DNA from: Lachnospiraceae bacterium YSD2013
GTDB lineage: Bacteria > Bacillota > Clostridia > Lachnospirales > Lachnospiraceae
Assembly: GCA_900100895.1 (NCBI GenBank)
Contig: FMTX01000013.1
Span: 62,001-126,000, forward strand
Direction: 5' to 3'
DNA: 64,000 nucleotides
The position numbers and the translations under genes were made by a program. The notes below the pieces were generated by a model. It saw only the letters and a program-made list of their open reading frames with translations. It was not told the origin of the DNA and made no database searches. Below are positions 24,442-35,405 of the stretch, piece by piece (the first letter of the stretch is position 1; every line of letters starts with the position of its first letter).

Positions 24442-25041
24442 ATGACTGAGATTAAACTGTGCGGACTTCGAAGGCCCTTGGATATAGTCGCAGCCAACGG
24501 TTTGAAGCCCGAATATATAGGATTTGTATTTGCCCGCAAAAGCAAGCGTTACGTGGAGCCTGAGAAGGCTATGGAGCTTAAGCAGCTTCTTTTGCCGGAT
24601 ATTAAGGCTGTGGGCGTGTTCGTAAATGAAGAGTTGTCTGTTGTGGCTGACCTGCTTAACAAAGGTGTCATAGATGTGGCGCAGCTTCACGGAAGCGAGT
24701 CGGAGGAATATGTGGCTGAGCTTAAGAAAGCTACCGGCAAGCCTGTGATTCGCGCATTTAAAGTAGCTGCTGCCGAGGATGTTGTTGCGGCCGTTACGAG
24801 TTCGGCTGATTACATTCTTCTTGATGCGGGTGCAGGCGACGGGGTTACTTTTGACTGGAGCATAGTTAAAGATGTGAAGAGACCTTTCTTTCTCGCAGGC
24901 GGGCTCAATCCCGGGAATGTGGCGGACGCTGTTGCGGCTGTTCAACCCTACGCGGTGGATGTGAGTTCAGGAATCGAGACTGACGGGTTTAAGGATATAG
25001 ATAAGATGACGGCATTTGTGAAGGCCGTTAGAAAGGACTGA
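24442..25041 (+). CDS. trpF: Phosphoribosylanthranilate isomerase
   Basis: Amadori rearrangement of phosphoribosylanthranilate to CdRP. The first strand [12 protein letters not shown] has the catalytic Cys. Later [13 protein letters not shown] and [13 protein letters not shown] form the phosphate-binding site and include the catalytic Asp. 199 residues, monofunctional. It sits in the usual order between trpC and trpB. Confidence 0.96.
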   Translation: MTEIKLCGLRRPLDIVAANGLKPEYIGFVFARKSKRYVEPEKAMELKQLLLPDIKAVGVFVNEELSVVADLLNKGVIDVAQLHGSESEEYVAELKKATGKPVIRAFKVAAAEDVVAAVTSSADYILLDAGAGDGVTFDWSIVKDVKRPFFLAGGLNPGNVADAVAAVQPYAVDVSSGIETDGFKDIDKMTAFVKAVRKD

Positions 25042-25043
25042 AT

Positions 25044-26234
25044 ATGAGCAATCAAAACGGACGCTTCGGCATACACGGCGGGCAGTACATTCCCGAAGCC
25101 CTTATGAATGCCGTTATCGAGCTTGAAGAAGCTTACAATAAATACAAAAACGATCCCGAGTTCAACCGCGAACTGCAGGAGCTTTTGAATGAATATGCAG
25201 GTCGCCCTTCGCGCCTATATTACGCCGAGAAAATGACCAAGGACCTCGGCGGCGCCAAGATTTATCTTAAGCGTGAAGATCTTAACCATACGGGTTCTCA
25301 TAAAATCAATAACGTTCTCGGTCAGGCGCTTCTTGCCAAGAAAATGGGCAAGACCCGTCTCATCGCCGAGACCGGTGCCGGCCAGCACGGTGTAGCTACA
25401 GCCACCGCTGCCGCTCTCATGAACATGGAATGCGTTGTATTCATGGGCGAGGAAGACACCATTCGTCAGGCGTTAAACGTATATCGTATGCGACTTCTCG
25501 GTGCAACTGTCGTGCCTGTTAAGTCCGGTACCGCAACACTTAAAGACGCTGTATCCGAGGCGATGCGCGAGTGGACCTCCAGAATCGACGACACCCACTA
25601 CTGCCTCGGATCCGTAATGGGTCCCCATCCTTTTCCCACCATCGTGCGTGACTTCCAGGCAGTCATCTCCAAAGAAATCAAAGAACAGATTCTGGACAAA
25701 GAAGGACGTCTTCCCGATGCCGTTATCGCCTGTGTAGGCGGTGGCTCCAACTCAATCGGAACCTTCTACAACTTCATAGAGGACAAGGGCGTTCGCCTCA
25801 TCGGTTGTGAAGCTGCGGGTCACGGTATCGATACATTCGAAACCGCTGCAACAATCAATACCGGCAAGCTCGGTATCTTCCATGGCATGAAGTCATATTT
25901 CTGTCAGGATGAATACGGTCAGATAGCTCCCGTATACTCTATCTCAGCCGGCCTTGATTATCCCGGTGTCGGCCCTGAGCACGCTTACCTTCACGATATC
26001 GGTCGTGCGGAATACGTTCCTGTAACCGACGAAGAAGCTGTATGTGCTTTTGAATATCTGTCTAGGACCGAAGGCATCATTCCCGCCATCGAATCGGCTC
26101 ACGCTGTTGCGCATGCTATGAAGATTGCTCCCACCATGAGCCCTGACCAGATTATCGTAATTACTATTTCCGGCCGCGGTGACAAAGACTGTGCCGCCAT
26201 CGCCCGCTACAGAGGGGAGGATCTCCATGAATAG
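25044..26234 (+). CDS. trpB: Tryptophan synthase beta subunit
   Basis: PLP enzyme that joins indole and serine. The PLP lysine lies in [17 protein letters not shown], followed by [17 protein letters not shown]. The glycine-rich phosphate site is [15 protein letters not shown], and the C-terminal TISGRGDKD is intact. Length 396. This is the standard TrpB1 type that works with TrpA. The trpA start lies inside its last codons. Confidence 0.98.
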   Translation: MSNQNGRFGIHGGQYIPEALMNAVIELEEAYNKYKNDPEFNRELQELLNEYAGRPSRLYYAEKMTKDLGGAKIYLKREDLNHTGSHKINNVLGQALLAKKMGKTRLIAETGAGQHGVATATAAALMNMECVVFMGEEDTIRQALNVYRMRLLGATVVPVKSGTATLKDAVSEAMREWTSRIDDTHYCLGSVMGPHPFPTIVRDFQAVISKEIKEQILDKEGRLPDAVIACVGGGSNSIGTFYNFIEDKGVRLIGCEAAGHGIDTFETAATINTGKLGIFHGMKSYFCQDEYGQIAPVYSISAGLDYPGVGPEHAYLHDIGRAEYVPVTDEEAVCAFEYLSRTEGIIPAIESAHAVAHAMKIAPTMSPDQIIVITISGRGDKDCAAIARYRGEDLHE

Positions 26235-26994
26235 AATTGCAGATTCTTTTAACAATAACAAGGCTTTTATAGCCTTTATAACCTGCGGTGACCCGGACCT
26301 TGAGACCACCGGCGCCGCCGTCCGCGAAGCAGTTAAGAACGGTGCCGACCTTATCGAGCTTGGCATCCCCTTCTCGGATCCTACCGCAGAAGGCCCCGTC
26401 ATCCAGGGTGCCAACCTCCGCGCACTTACCGCAGGCATCACCACTGACAAAGTCTTCGATTTTGTCCGCGACCTTCGCAAGGACGTTACCGTGCCCCTTG
26501 TATTTATGACCTATGCCAACGTAGTCTTCTCTTACGGCACCGAGCGCTTCGTTAAGACCTGCAGAGAAGTCGGTATCGACGGAATTATCCTTCCCGATGT
26601 TCCCTTCGAGGAAAAAGAAGACTTTGCTCCCACCTGTCGTAAATACGATGTAGCCTTCATATCCCTCATCGCACCCACCTCAGGCGAGCGTATAGCCATG
26701 ATAGCCCGCGAAGCCGAAGGATTTATCTACGTAGTCTCCAGCCTGGGCGTAACGGGCACGAGAAGCGAGATTAAGACCGATTTAAAATCCATCGTAGACG
26801 TTATCCGTGGGGTCACTGATATTCCCTGTGCCATAGGCTTCGGTATCTCCACCCCCGAGCAAGCCGCCAAGATGTCCGCCCTCTCCGACGGCGCCATCGT
26901 CGGCTCCGCCATCATCAAGTATCTTGAGAAGTACGGCACCGAAGCTCCGAAGTACATCGGTGAGTATGTAAAGTCCATGAAAGATGCAATGTAA
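26227..26994 (+). CDS. trpA: Tryptophan synthase alpha subunit
   Basis: Cleaves indole-3-glycerol phosphate and passes indole to TrpB. ATG 26227 overlaps trpB by eight bases, with GGAGG just before it. FITCGDPD and [14 protein letters not shown] are present: Glu44 corresponds to catalytic Glu49 of the Salmonella enzyme. The partner Asp60 is replaced by Glu55 (GAA in the DNA). The phosphate loop [11 protein letters not shown] follows. 255 residues. The substitution keeps the carboxylate and is probably tolerated. Confidence 0.97.
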   Translation: MNRIADSFNNNKAFIAFITCGDPDLETTGAAVREAVKNGADLIELGIPFSDPTAEGPVIQGANLRALTAGITTDKVFDFVRDLRKDVTVPLVFMTYANVVFSYGTERFVKTCREVGIDGIILPDVPFEEKEDFAPTCRKYDVAFISLIAPTSGERIAMIAREAEGFIYVVSSLGVTGTRSEIKTDLKSIVDVIRGVTDIPCAIGFGISTPEQAAKMSALSDGAIVGSAIIKYLEKYGTEAPKYIGEYVKSMKDAM

Positions 26995-27009
26995 CCCTAT
27001 TAATCAAAA

Positions 27010-27043
27010 AACTCCGAAGCTCATGCTTCGGAGTTTTCTTTTT
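27010..27043. terminator. Bidirectional terminator, trp operon and leftward operon
   Basis: Perfect 11-base stem AACTCCGAAGC (27010-27020) with GCTTCGGAGTT (27025-27035), four-base loop, followed by TTCTTTTTATT rightward and TTTTTGATT leftward. Confidence 0.92.
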
Positions 27044-27051
27044 ATTAGTTA

Positions 27052-29334
27052 TTAAACTGCATTGTAGTTAATCAGGCATCCCTTAAGAATAATCTCTCTT
27101 TCCTCATCGGTTAAATCGCCGAGGTGAAGGGTGAACTCCTTGAGGCCGTCTGCCTTAACAGCGTAAGCTTTGATATCGTTGTTCTTCTCAACAACCGCTT
27201 TCTTAATCTCGGGGATGAAGATGTAATCACCCTTGGTAAAAGGAAGGGCTCCCTTGTCAATTACGAAGGGAAGCATGCCCCAGTTAATGAGGTTAGAGCG
27301 ATAACGCTTGGTCGCGTATTCATTGGCGATGTTAGCCCATCCTCCGAGAACCTTCTGGCAGGAGGCTGCCTGCTCACGGGCGGAACCGTCGCCGGGCTTA
27401 ACGGCGAAGATTGTGGAGCCGATACCGAAGTTCTTGCGGTTAACATCAGGATACTGAGCGAGTACCTTGTCCATGACTGCCTTAAGCTCAGGAAGGACTT
27501 CTGTGGGCTTATCGGCACTATCATCGATAAGTACGGCTTCACGGGCCTTCTCGGCCTTCTGAACCTCTTTAGCGAGGCCTACGTACTCGGGATCCTTACG
27601 GGAGAGTGTGAACTCTGCAAGTCCCAAAGGATTGGAGCGGTATGATGAAGTCTCACCGGAAGGAATAAGCTCGTCGGTAGTGGTGACGGGATCGTGAATC
27701 TCTGATACCACCTTCAAAAGGAGATTATCGGTAAGCGCTACCATTTTGGGCCAGTCTTTGATGTTGGGACCCATCTTAATCTCCTGATTGGGATCAGCCA
27801 CACCGTGAGAGTCAAATACACGGTTCGCATATATTGATGAGTCAAAGAAGTACTTGTACTTCTTAAGTTCCTTGTCAATCTCCGTAGCGGGTGTTAAGAA
27901 GCCTTTATTGGCTGCCGTAGCAGCGATAGAACGAGCGTCCATAAGTGCAACGGATGCAATCTGACCGTTCTGAATCTTGGAGCCTTCGCGGTTAGGGAAG
28001 TTTCTCGTAGAGTGACGGATGGAGAATGCGTTATTGGAAGGAGTGTCACCTGCGCCGAAACAAGGGCCGCAGAAAGCGGTCTTAATAACCGCACCGGACT
28101 TAATAAGCTTGGTAATACAACCATTCTTAACAAGTTCCATGTAAATAGGCATGGATGCGGGATAAACACTGAATGTAAATTCATCGTTACCGATATATGC
28201 ATCGTCCATAATGTCTGCAGCTGCACAGATATTCTCAAATCCGCCACCCGCACAACCTGCGATGATACCCTGATCTACATAGAGCTTACCGTCGCGAATC
28301 TTGTCCTGAAGTGAATAGTTGACCTTCTCGCCGAAACTTACCTTGGCACGCTCTTCCACTTCATGAAGCACGTCCTTAAGGTTTTTATTGACCTCTTCAA
28401 TGGTGTAAACATTTGAAGGGTGGAAAGGCATAGCAATCATGGGCTTAATCTTAGAAAGGTCAACCTCAATCATGCCGTCGTAGTAAGCCACTTCGTCAGG
28501 AGCGAGTTCTTTGTACGCGCTCTTACGTCCGTGAATCTCGTAGAACTCTTCAATCTTCTCATCGGTAGTCCAAATGGAAGAAAGACAGGTGGTCTCAGTG
28601 GTCATTACGTCGATACCGATACGGAAGTCTGCGGAAAGGTTCTTGACGCCGGGTCCCACAAACTCCATAACCTTGTTATTAACGTAGCCGTTAGCAAATA
28701 CCGCACCGATAATGGCAAGTGCCACGTCCTGCGGGCCTACACCGGGTACAGGCTCGCCTTTAAGGTATACGCCTACCACGCCGGGAAGCTTAATATCATA
28801 TGTCTGCGAAAGAAGCTGCTTAACAAGCTCGGGTCCGCCTTCGCCCACTGCCATGGTACCGAGGGCACCGTAACGGGTATGTGAGTCGGAGCCAAGAATC
28901 ATGCCGCCTGCCTCAGCAAGCATCTCACGGGCGAACTGGTGAATAACCGCCTGGTGAGGGGGAACGTAGATTCCGCCGTATTTCTTGGCACAGGTAAGGC
29001 CAAACATGTGGTCATCTTCATTGATGGTACCGCCTACCGCACAAAGTGAATTGTGGCAGTTGGTAAGTACGTAAGGAATCGGGAACTTGGTAAGTCCCGA
29101 AGCTCTTGCAGTCTGGATAATACCTACGAAGGTAATATCGTGAGATGTGAGCTTGTCGAATTTAATCTTAAGCTTTTCCATGTTGCCTGAGGTATTGTGA
29201 GCCTCAAGGATATGGTAAGCCATTGTGCCTTTTCTGGCGCCGGACGCCGAGTAAGCCTTAGCGGCCTCGCTGTTCTCGGGTACAATCTCTACCCCGCCTA
29301 CCAAAAATGCACCGTTCTCATGTAATTTAATCAT
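27052..29334 (-). CDS. Aconitase-family hydratase (YbhJ-like)
   Basis: 760 residues of the aconitase/isopropylmalate isomerase superfamily. Typical substrate and cluster segments: [20 protein letters not shown] (about residue 150), [19 protein letters not shown] (about 365) and [18 protein letters not shown] (about 420), whose cysteines should hold the [4Fe-4S] cluster. The length and order are nearer to the poorly described YbhJ-like group than to AcnA. The C-terminal swivel region ([16 protein letters not shown]) is fused in the same chain. The substrate is not known. Its ATG overlaps the glgP stop by four bases. Confidence 0.85.
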   Translation of the reverse strand: MIKLHENGAFLVGGVEIVPENSEAAKAYSASGARKGTMAYHILEAHNTSGNMEKLKIKFDKLTSHDITFVGIIQTARASGLTKFPIPYVLTNCHNSLCAVGGTINEDDHMFGLTCAKKYGGIYVPPHQAVIHQFAREMLAEAGGMILGSDSHTRYGALGTMAVGEGGPELVKQLLSQTYDIKLPGVVGVYLKGEPVPGVGPQDVALAIIGAVFANGYVNNKVMEFVGPGVKNLSADFRIGIDVMTTETTCLSSIWTTDEKIEEFYEIHGRKSAYKELAPDEVAYYDGMIEVDLSKIKPMIAMPFHPSNVYTIEEVNKNLKDVLHEVEERAKVSFGEKVNYSLQDKIRDGKLYVDQGIIAGCAGGGFENICAAADIMDDAYIGNDEFTFSVYPASMPIYMELVKNGCITKLIKSGAVIKTAFCGPCFGAGDTPSNNAFSIRHSTRNFPNREGSKIQNGQIASVALMDARSIAATAANKGFLTPATEIDKELKKYKYFFDSSIYANRVFDSHGVADPNQEIKMGPNIKDWPKMVALTDNLLLKVVSEIHDPVTTTDELIPSGETSSYRSNPLGLAEFTLSRKDPEYVGLAKEVQKAEKAREAVLIDDSADKPTEVLPELKAVMDKVLAQYPDVNRKNFGIGSTIFAVKPGDGSAREQAASCQKVLGGWANIANEYATKRYRSNLINWGMLPFVIDKGALPFTKGDYIFIPEIKKAVVEKNNDIKAYAVKADGLKEFTLHLGDLTDEEREIILKGCLINYNAV

Positions 29335-31808
29335 TTGGTCTGTCCCCTCTTAGTGTCAGTCACCTTTTTAAGGTGCCAGATATCATCGACATACTCCTGT
29401 ATGGTTCTGTCGGATGAGAACTTGCCGACGTGAGCGACGTTAAGAATTGCCGATTTAGCCCAGGCATCCTTGTCGGTATACTTGCGACACAGCTCTTCGC
29501 GCGCGTCATGATAGGATCTGAAATCCTTCAAAATAAAGTATCTGTCGGCTCTGTTTGTTTCTTTTGTATTAAGTAACGAGTTGTAAAGGGACCTGAATTC
29601 CTCAACGTTATCAGAATCGTAGGTACCGTCTACAAGCTGTTCCAAAACCTTTTTAATATCGGGATCGGAGTTATAAATCTCCATAGGCATATAGCCGCCG
29701 TAATTCTCGAAGTTGATGACTTCCTCGGCGGACAGGCCGAAAATCTGAGCATTCTCAGCGCCGACTTCCTCGACTATCTCGACGTTGGCGCCGTCCATGG
29801 TGCCAAGGGTGATGGCGCCGTTAAGCATGAACTTCATGTTACCGGTACCGGAAGCTTCCTTGGATGCTGTGGATATCTGCTCCGAAATATCCGATGCCGC
29901 AAAAATAAGCTCTGCATTGGATACTCTGTAATTCTCTATAAATATTACTTTAATCTTTCCCTTGATAGACGCATCGTTGTTGATTACGTCCGCAACGGAG
30001 TTAATAAGCTTAATGGTCTGCTTGGCTGTATGATAACCCGCAGCGGCCTTCGCACCGAAGATAAATGTGCGAGGGTAGAAATCCATATCGGGATTAGCCT
30101 TAAGCATGTTGTAAAGGTACATAATATCGAGGATGTTAAGAAGCTGACGCTTGTACTCGTGAAGCCTCTTAACCTGCACATCGAAGATGGAGTCGGGATT
30201 AACATCCACTCCGTTATGAGCCTTAATGTACTTGGCAAGGCGCACCTTATTAAGGCGCTTAATCTCCATGAATTCCTTGCGAGCCTCGGCATCGTCTGCG
30301 TACTTGGCAACACCTTCAATGGCTGACAAATCTGTCACCCACTTATCTGACTTAATCTTCTCGGTAACCCAGTCTGCAAGAAGAGGGTTAGCATGCAAAA
30401 GAAAACGTCTCTGCGTAATACCGTTCGTCTTATTGTTGAACTTCTCGGGGAACATCTCGTAGAAGTCTCGAAGCTCCTGCTTCTTAAGAATCTCGGTATG
30501 AAGTCTTGCAACACCGTTAACTGAGTAGCCTGCGGCAATTGCGAGATTGGCCATGCGCACCTGACCGTCCCAGAGAATGGCCATCTTACGAACCTTCTCC
30601 TTGTTACCGGGGAACCTGGCCTCTATGTCTTCAATGAAGCGTCTGTTAATCTCTTCCACAATCTGGTAGATACGTGGAAGGAGTCTTGAGAAGAGGTCAA
30701 TAGGCCACTTCTCAAGTGCTTCAGCCATAATTGTATGATTGGTGTAAGCACAGGTCTTGGAAGTAACTTCCCACGCCTCTTCCCATGTGAGATTATGCTC
30801 GTCCAAAAGAATACGCATAAGCTCGGGAACCGCAACCGTCGGGTGAGTATCGTTAAGCTGGAAAGTAACCTTCTCGTGGAACTTAAGAAGATCCTTGTGG
30901 GTTCTTAAGTACTTGTCTACCGCTTCCTGAACGGATGCGGAAATAAAGAAGTACTGCTGTTTAAGTCTTAATTCCTTACCTGCATAGTGATTATCGTTGG
31001 GGTACAGAACCTCTACGATGTTGCGCGCGAGGTTCTCCTGCTCAACCGCCTTCTGGTAATCGCCCTTGTCAAAAGAATCAAGCTTGAATACTTCCATGGG
31101 CTGAGCGTCCCATATTCTTAATGTGTTAACCATGCCGTTACCATAGCCTAATATAGGCAAATCGTAAGGCACAGCGTTAACAGACTGGTAACCTACCTGT
31201 CTGTAGTGGTTACGGCCAAAGGCGTCTGTGTCAAATTCGGTATATCCTCCGAACTTAACTTCCTTGGTATATTCGGGACGGCGTAATTCAAAGGGATTGC
31301 CGTTCTCAAGCCAGTTATCGGGCACCTCTACCTGATATCCGTCGCGGATTACCTGCTTGAACATACCGTAGCGATATCTGATACCGCATCCGTAAGCAGG
31401 GTAGCCGAGAGTTGCAAGTGAATCAAGGAAGCATGCGGCAAGTCTTCCGAGACCGCCGTTACCCAGAGCCGCATCGGGCTCTTCGTCTTCCACAACATCT
31501 ATATTCACTCCGAGCTCCTCAAGGGCTACTGCCGCTTCCTTGTAAGCCTTCATGTTGATAAGGTTATTGCCTAAGGCCCTTCCCATCAGGAATTCCATGG
31601 ACATGTAGTAAACAATCTTGGCATCCTGCTCCTCGATTGCTTTCTGCGTATCCATCCATGAATCGATTATCTGATCCTTGATGGCATAGCAGACTGCCTG
31701 GAATATCTGCTGATCGGTAGCCTCTTCCAAAGTCTTTCTGTAAGTAGTCTTAACGTTGTAAACTACACTTCTTTTGAACAATTCTTTATCAAACTTAGGT
31801 GCTCCCAT
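29331..31808 (-). CDS. glgP: Glycogen/maltodextrin phosphorylase
   Basis: GT35 phosphorylase that releases glucose-1-phosphate from alpha-1,4-glucan. The PLP lysine site [29 protein letters not shown] is present in the C-terminal third (residue run given in two parts: [11 protein letters not shown] and [15 protein letters not shown]). N-terminal [14 protein letters not shown] and [18 protein letters not shown] are typical. 825 residues. It begins 30 bases after ileS with AAAAGGAGA before the ATG and no terminator between, and overlaps the hydratase. The glgC-glgD synthesis genes are elsewhere in the window, at 57708-60097. Confidence 0.97.
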   Translation of the reverse strand: MGAPKFDKELFKRSVVYNVKTTYRKTLEEATDQQIFQAVCYAIKDQIIDSWMDTQKAIEEQDAKIVYYMSMEFLMGRALGNNLINMKAYKEAAVALEELGVNIDVVEDEEPDAALGNGGLGRLAACFLDSLATLGYPAYGCGIRYRYGMFKQVIRDGYQVEVPDNWLENGNPFELRRPEYTKEVKFGGYTEFDTDAFGRNHYRQVGYQSVNAVPYDLPILGYGNGMVNTLRIWDAQPMEVFKLDSFDKGDYQKAVEQENLARNIVEVLYPNDNHYAGKELRLKQQYFFISASVQEAVDKYLRTHKDLLKFHEKVTFQLNDTHPTVAVPELMRILLDEHNLTWEEAWEVTSKTCAYTNHTIMAEALEKWPIDLFSRLLPRIYQIVEEINRRFIEDIEARFPGNKEKVRKMAILWDGQVRMANLAIAAGYSVNGVARLHTEILKKQELRDFYEMFPEKFNNKTNGITQRRFLLHANPLLADWVTEKIKSDKWVTDLSAIEGVAKYADDAEARKEFMEIKRLNKVRLAKYIKAHNGVDVNPDSIFDVQVKRLHEYKRQLLNILDIMYLYNMLKANPDMDFYPRTFIFGAKAAAGYHTAKQTIKLINSVADVINNDASIKGKIKVIFIENYRVSNAELIFAASDISEQISTASKEASGTGNMKFMLNGAITLGTMDGANVEIVEEVGAENAQIFGLSAEEVINFENYGGYMPMEIYNSDPDIKKVLEQLVDGTYDSDNVEEFRSLYNSLLNTKETNRADRYFILKDFRSYHDAREELCRKYTDKDAWAKSAILNVAHVGKFSSDRTIQEYVDDIWHLKKVTDTKRGQTK

Positions 31809-31838
31809 TGTTACACGTCTCCTTTTTGAGTTTATCCC

Positions 31839-34800
31839 TTAAACCCTTTCAACGCCTATTGTAACATTTTCACCATTAACGTTCCATTCTTTCATGTTGG
31901 AAAGGGTTCCGTTATCGGCAATATCAACCGCCAAAACCTTGGTGGCGATTGCGTCTTTATTCTTAAGCACAACCTCTGATACTACATCGCTTCCGGTTAC
32001 AACAACCTTGATACGGTCCATAACCTCGAAGCCCGAATCCTTACGCATGGTCTGAATCTTGGAGATAACCTCGTATACGAAGCCTTCCTCGATTAATTCC
32101 TTAGTAAGGTTGGTGTCAAGTACTACAGTGACAACGTTGTCAGCCTCGGTTACGTAGCCTTCTTTCTGAGCGATGGAGATGAGGAGGTCTTCCTCGGTAA
32201 GCTTAACTTCTGTACCGTTAACGTCAAAAGTAAGCGCTCCGTCTGCCTTAAGTGTATCCATAGCTGCGTTACCGTCAAGCTCACCAAGGTACTTCTGGAT
32301 GCCGCCGAGCTGCTTGCCATACTTGGGTCCTACGGTACGAAGCTGGGGCTTGAAGGTATATGAAGTGAACTCGCGTACATCGTCTGTAAATACTACATCC
32401 TTAACGTTTAACTCGTCTTCGATGATTTCCTTGAAAAACTCGGAAAGTTCGAAGGGAGCCTTAACAAACATCTTGGAGATGGGCTGTCTGTTCTTGATGT
32501 TGGAAGCGTTTCTGGCTGCACGACCCATAACTACGGTCTTAAGTACAGCGTCCATGTTCTTCTCAAGGTCCTTGTCCACGTGAGCGTCTTCGCATACAGG
32601 GAAGTCGCAAAGGTGAACGCTTACAGGAGCTGAAGAATCGATTGAGCATACAAGGTTACGATAGATATCGTCTGCCATGAAAGGAATCATGGGAGCTGCA
32701 GCCTTGGCAACGGTTACAAGAGCGGTGTAGAGTGTCATGTAAGCGTTAATCTTATCCTGCTCCATACCCTTAGCCCAGAATCTTTCACGTGAGCGACGAA
32801 CGTACCAGTTACTCATATCATCAACGAACTCGTCAAGTGCGCGGCCTGCCTCGGGAATGCGGTAATTCTCAAGGTTGGTGTCAACGTCCTTAACCATGGT
32901 GTTCATCTTGGAGAGAAGCCACTTGTCCATTACGGGTAACTTATCGTAGTCGAGAGTGTACTTCGTAGCATCAAAATTATCGATATTTGCATACAGTACA
33001 AAGAAAGCGTAAGTATTCCAGAGAGTACCCATGAACTTTCTCTGACCTTCCACAACGGTGTCTCCCGAGAACTTGTTGGGAAGCCAAGGGGCGGAGTTGG
33101 TGTAGAAGTACCATCTGATGGCATCTGCGCCATACTTCTTAAGTGCATCGAAAGGATCTACCGCATTACCCTTAGACTTACTCATCTTCTCACCGTTCTC
33201 GTCAAGCACAAGACCGAGTACGATTACGTTCTCGTAAGGAGCCTTGTTGAAAAGAAGGGTGCTCTCAGCCATAAGTGAGTAGAACCAGCCTCTGGTCTGG
33301 TCAACCGCTTCGGAAATGAACTGAGCGGGGAACTGCTTCTCAAAGAGGTCTTTGTTCTCGAAAGGATAATGATGCTGAGCAAAAGGCATTGCACCTGAAT
33401 CGAACCAGCAGTCGATAACTTCGGGAACTCTCTTCATGGTCTTACCGCACTTGGGACATGTGCAGGTAATCTCATCGATGTAAGGCCTGTGTAACTCTAC
33501 AGTAGCTGCTGCGGGGTTACCGGACATTTCTTCAAGTTGTTTTCTGGAACCGATTGCTTCCTGGTGACCGCAATCAGCGCACTCCCAGATATTAAGGGGA
33601 GTACCCCAGTAACGGTTACGGGAAATGCCCCAGTCCTGAATATTCTCAAGCCAGTTACCGAAACGTCCTTCACCGATTGTAGGGGGAATCCAGTTAACTG
33701 TCTTATTGTTACGTACTAAGTCGTCTCTTACGGCTGTCATCTTGATGAACCAGGACTCTCTTGCATAGTACAAAAGAGGGGTTCCGCAACGCCAGCAGTG
33801 AGGATAATCATGCTCTACCTTGGGAGCGCTGAAAAGAAGCTTTCTTGCGGAAAGTTCTTTTAATACTTCGGGGTCACAGTTAATAGCGCCTGCCTCGATT
33901 TCTTTCTGCGTAGGCTTACAACGCATGCCGGCAAAAGGAGTCTCAGGCTTCATAACGCCGTGATCGTCTACCATCTGCACGAAAGGAGCGTCATACTTAC
34001 GTCCTACGCGGGCGTCGTCTTCACCGAATGCGGGAGCGATGTGAACGATACCGGTACCGTCCTGCATGGTTACATAGTCGTCACAATATACAAAGAAAGC
34101 TTTCTTATGCTGTTTCTCAACTACATCTGCTGCACACTGATACAAAGGCTCGTATTCCTTGTACTCAAGGTCCTTACCGGTGTAAGTCTCGAGAACTTCG
34201 TAAGCGGGTGTGCCTTCGGGACGCTCGATAGCATTAAGCACGTTATCAAGAAGTGCCTGAGCCATGATGTAGGTGTAGCCGTCTGCTGCCTTAACCTTAG
34301 CGTAGGTCTCCTCAGGGTTAACACAGAGTGCGATGTTAGATGCAAGGGTCCAGGGTGTGGTGGTCCATGCAAGGAAGTAAGCGTCCTCGCCCTTAATCTT
34401 GAAACGTACTACAGCAGTGCGTTCTTTTAACGTCTTGTAGCCCTGTGCTACCTCGTGAGATGAAAGAGGGGTACCGCAACGAGGGCAGTAAGGAACAATC
34501 TTGAAGCCTTTGTAGAGGAGCTTCTTGTCCCAGATTTCTTTAAGAGCCCACCACTCGGACTCGATGTAATCGTCGTGATAGGTAACGTAGGGTTCATCCA
34601 TGTCAGCCCAGAAACCTACTGTGCCGGAGAAGTCCTCCCACATTCCCTTATATTTCCATACGGATTCCTTACACTTGGTGATGAAGGGATCGAGACCGTA
34701 TGCTTCAATCTGATCCTTGCCGTCGATGCCAAGTAACTTTTCAACTTCAAGTTCAACGGGAAGTCCGTGAGTATCCCAGCCGGCCTTACGGGGTACCATA

Positions 34801-35030
34801 TAACCCTTCATGGTGCGGTATCTGGGAATCATATCCTTGATAACACGGGTAAGCACGTGACCGATGTGGGGCTTACCGTTAGCTGTAGGGGGGCCGTCGT
34901 AGAAGGTGTATGTGGGGCCTTCCTTACGGTTCTCCATACTCTTTTCAAAAATTTTGTTGTCCTGCCAGAACTTAAGTGTTTCTTTCTCTCTGTCCACAAA
35001 GTTCATGTTTGTGGGTACCTGTTTGTACAT
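31839..35030 (-). CDS. ileS: Isoleucyl-tRNA synthetase, class II (eukaryote-like) type
   Basis: Charges tRNA-Ile. It has GPPTANGKPHIGHVLTRV (HIGH motif, near residue 48), the CP1 editing insert with the TTTPWTLASN segment (about 222), and EKMSKSKGN (KMSKS, near 600). The 1063-residue length and the TANGKPHIGH form match the second bacterial type (IleS2), which resembles eukaryotic cytoplasmic enzymes and in known cases is insensitive to mupirocin. The C-terminal anticodon region is intact. Controlled by the T-box at 35040-35330. Confidence 0.97.
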   Translation of the reverse strand: MYKQVPTNMNFVDREKETLKFWQDNKIFEKSMENRKEGPTYTFYDGPPTANGKPHIGHVLTRVIKDMIPRYRTMKGYMVPRKAGWDTHGLPVELEVEKLLGIDGKDQIEAYGLDPFITKCKESVWKYKGMWEDFSGTVGFWADMDEPYVTYHDDYIESEWWALKEIWDKKLLYKGFKIVPYCPRCGTPLSSHEVAQGYKTLKERTAVVRFKIKGEDAYFLAWTTTPWTLASNIALCVNPEETYAKVKAADGYTYIMAQALLDNVLNAIERPEGTPAYEVLETYTGKDLEYKEYEPLYQCAADVVEKQHKKAFFVYCDDYVTMQDGTGIVHIAPAFGEDDARVGRKYDAPFVQMVDDHGVMKPETPFAGMRCKPTQKEIEAGAINCDPEVLKELSARKLLFSAPKVEHDYPHCWRCGTPLLYYARESWFIKMTAVRDDLVRNNKTVNWIPPTIGEGRFGNWLENIQDWGISRNRYWGTPLNIWECADCGHQEAIGSRKQLEEMSGNPAAATVELHRPYIDEITCTCPKCGKTMKRVPEVIDCWFDSGAMPFAQHHYPFENKDLFEKQFPAQFISEAVDQTRGWFYSLMAESTLLFNKAPYENVIVLGLVLDENGEKMSKSKGNAVDPFDALKKYGADAIRWYFYTNSAPWLPNKFSGDTVVEGQRKFMGTLWNTYAFFVLYANIDNFDATKYTLDYDKLPVMDKWLLSKMNTMVKDVDTNLENYRIPEAGRALDEFVDDMSNWYVRRSRERFWAKGMEQDKINAYMTLYTALVTVAKAAAPMIPFMADDIYRNLVCSIDSSAPVSVHLCDFPVCEDAHVDKDLEKNMDAVLKTVVMGRAARNASNIKNRQPISKMFVKAPFELSEFFKEIIEDELNVKDVVFTDDVREFTSYTFKPQLRTVGPKYGKQLGGIQKYLGELDGNAAMDTLKADGALTFDVNGTEVKLTEEDLLISIAQKEGYVTEADNVVTVVLDTNLTKELIEEGFVYEVISKIQTMRKDSGFEVMDRIKVVVTGSDVVSEVVLKNKDAIATKVLAVDIADNGTLSNMKEWNVNGENVTIGVERV

Positions 35031-35084
35031 AATCTAACCTCCTGTCGCAAACTGTCGGGGCACTTGGCGGTTGCTCCGAATAAC

Positions 35085-35330
35085 AATCAAAAAGGACCTG
35101 CCCTAAAAAGGACAAGTCCTGTAATAAGTCTTGTTTAACCACCTTTTTAAGAGTACTCCCTTTTACGTTCATACGCCTCCATCTTAACGGTTGGATTCCG
35201 TCGCCGCCTAATTGCATATGCTTTCAGGGCGAAGCTCGGAAGTGATATTCCCTCATACTCCGGTGTCGGGCTTTCACCTGCCCCCGACTCTCTGTTACCT
35301 TGTGTATTTCGGTACTGTCTTCGTCAATGC
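35085..35330 (-). ncRNA. T-box riboswitch leader, isoleucine-specific
   Basis: On the minus strand: AGAGAG and GGTGAAAG motifs of stem I, and the specifier AUC (Ile) at 35246-35244 in context GAAT-AUC-ACTTC. A T-box core reads AAGGTGGTT (35145-35137). The terminator is AGGACTTGTCC (35120-35110) with GGGCAGGTCCT (35103-35093) and T's. UGGU would pair with the tRNA-Ile acceptor end. The core is shorter than usual after GGTGG. It should derepress ileS when tRNA-Ile is uncharged. Confidence 0.9.
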
Positions 35331-35340
35331 TTTGTGGTAT

Positions 35341-35370
35341 ATTTTACAGCCAAGTATTTTTCAGTGTCAA
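35341..35370 (-). promoter_or_regulatory. Promoter of the ileS leader
   Basis: On the minus strand TTGACA (35370-35365), 18 bases, TAAAAT (35346-35341). It lies 36 bases beyond the stop of the upstream gene, and no terminator separates the two. Confidence 0.65.
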
Positions 35371-35405
35371 GTGCAAAATGACGGTTTTCCGCATAAGATA
35401 GCGCC

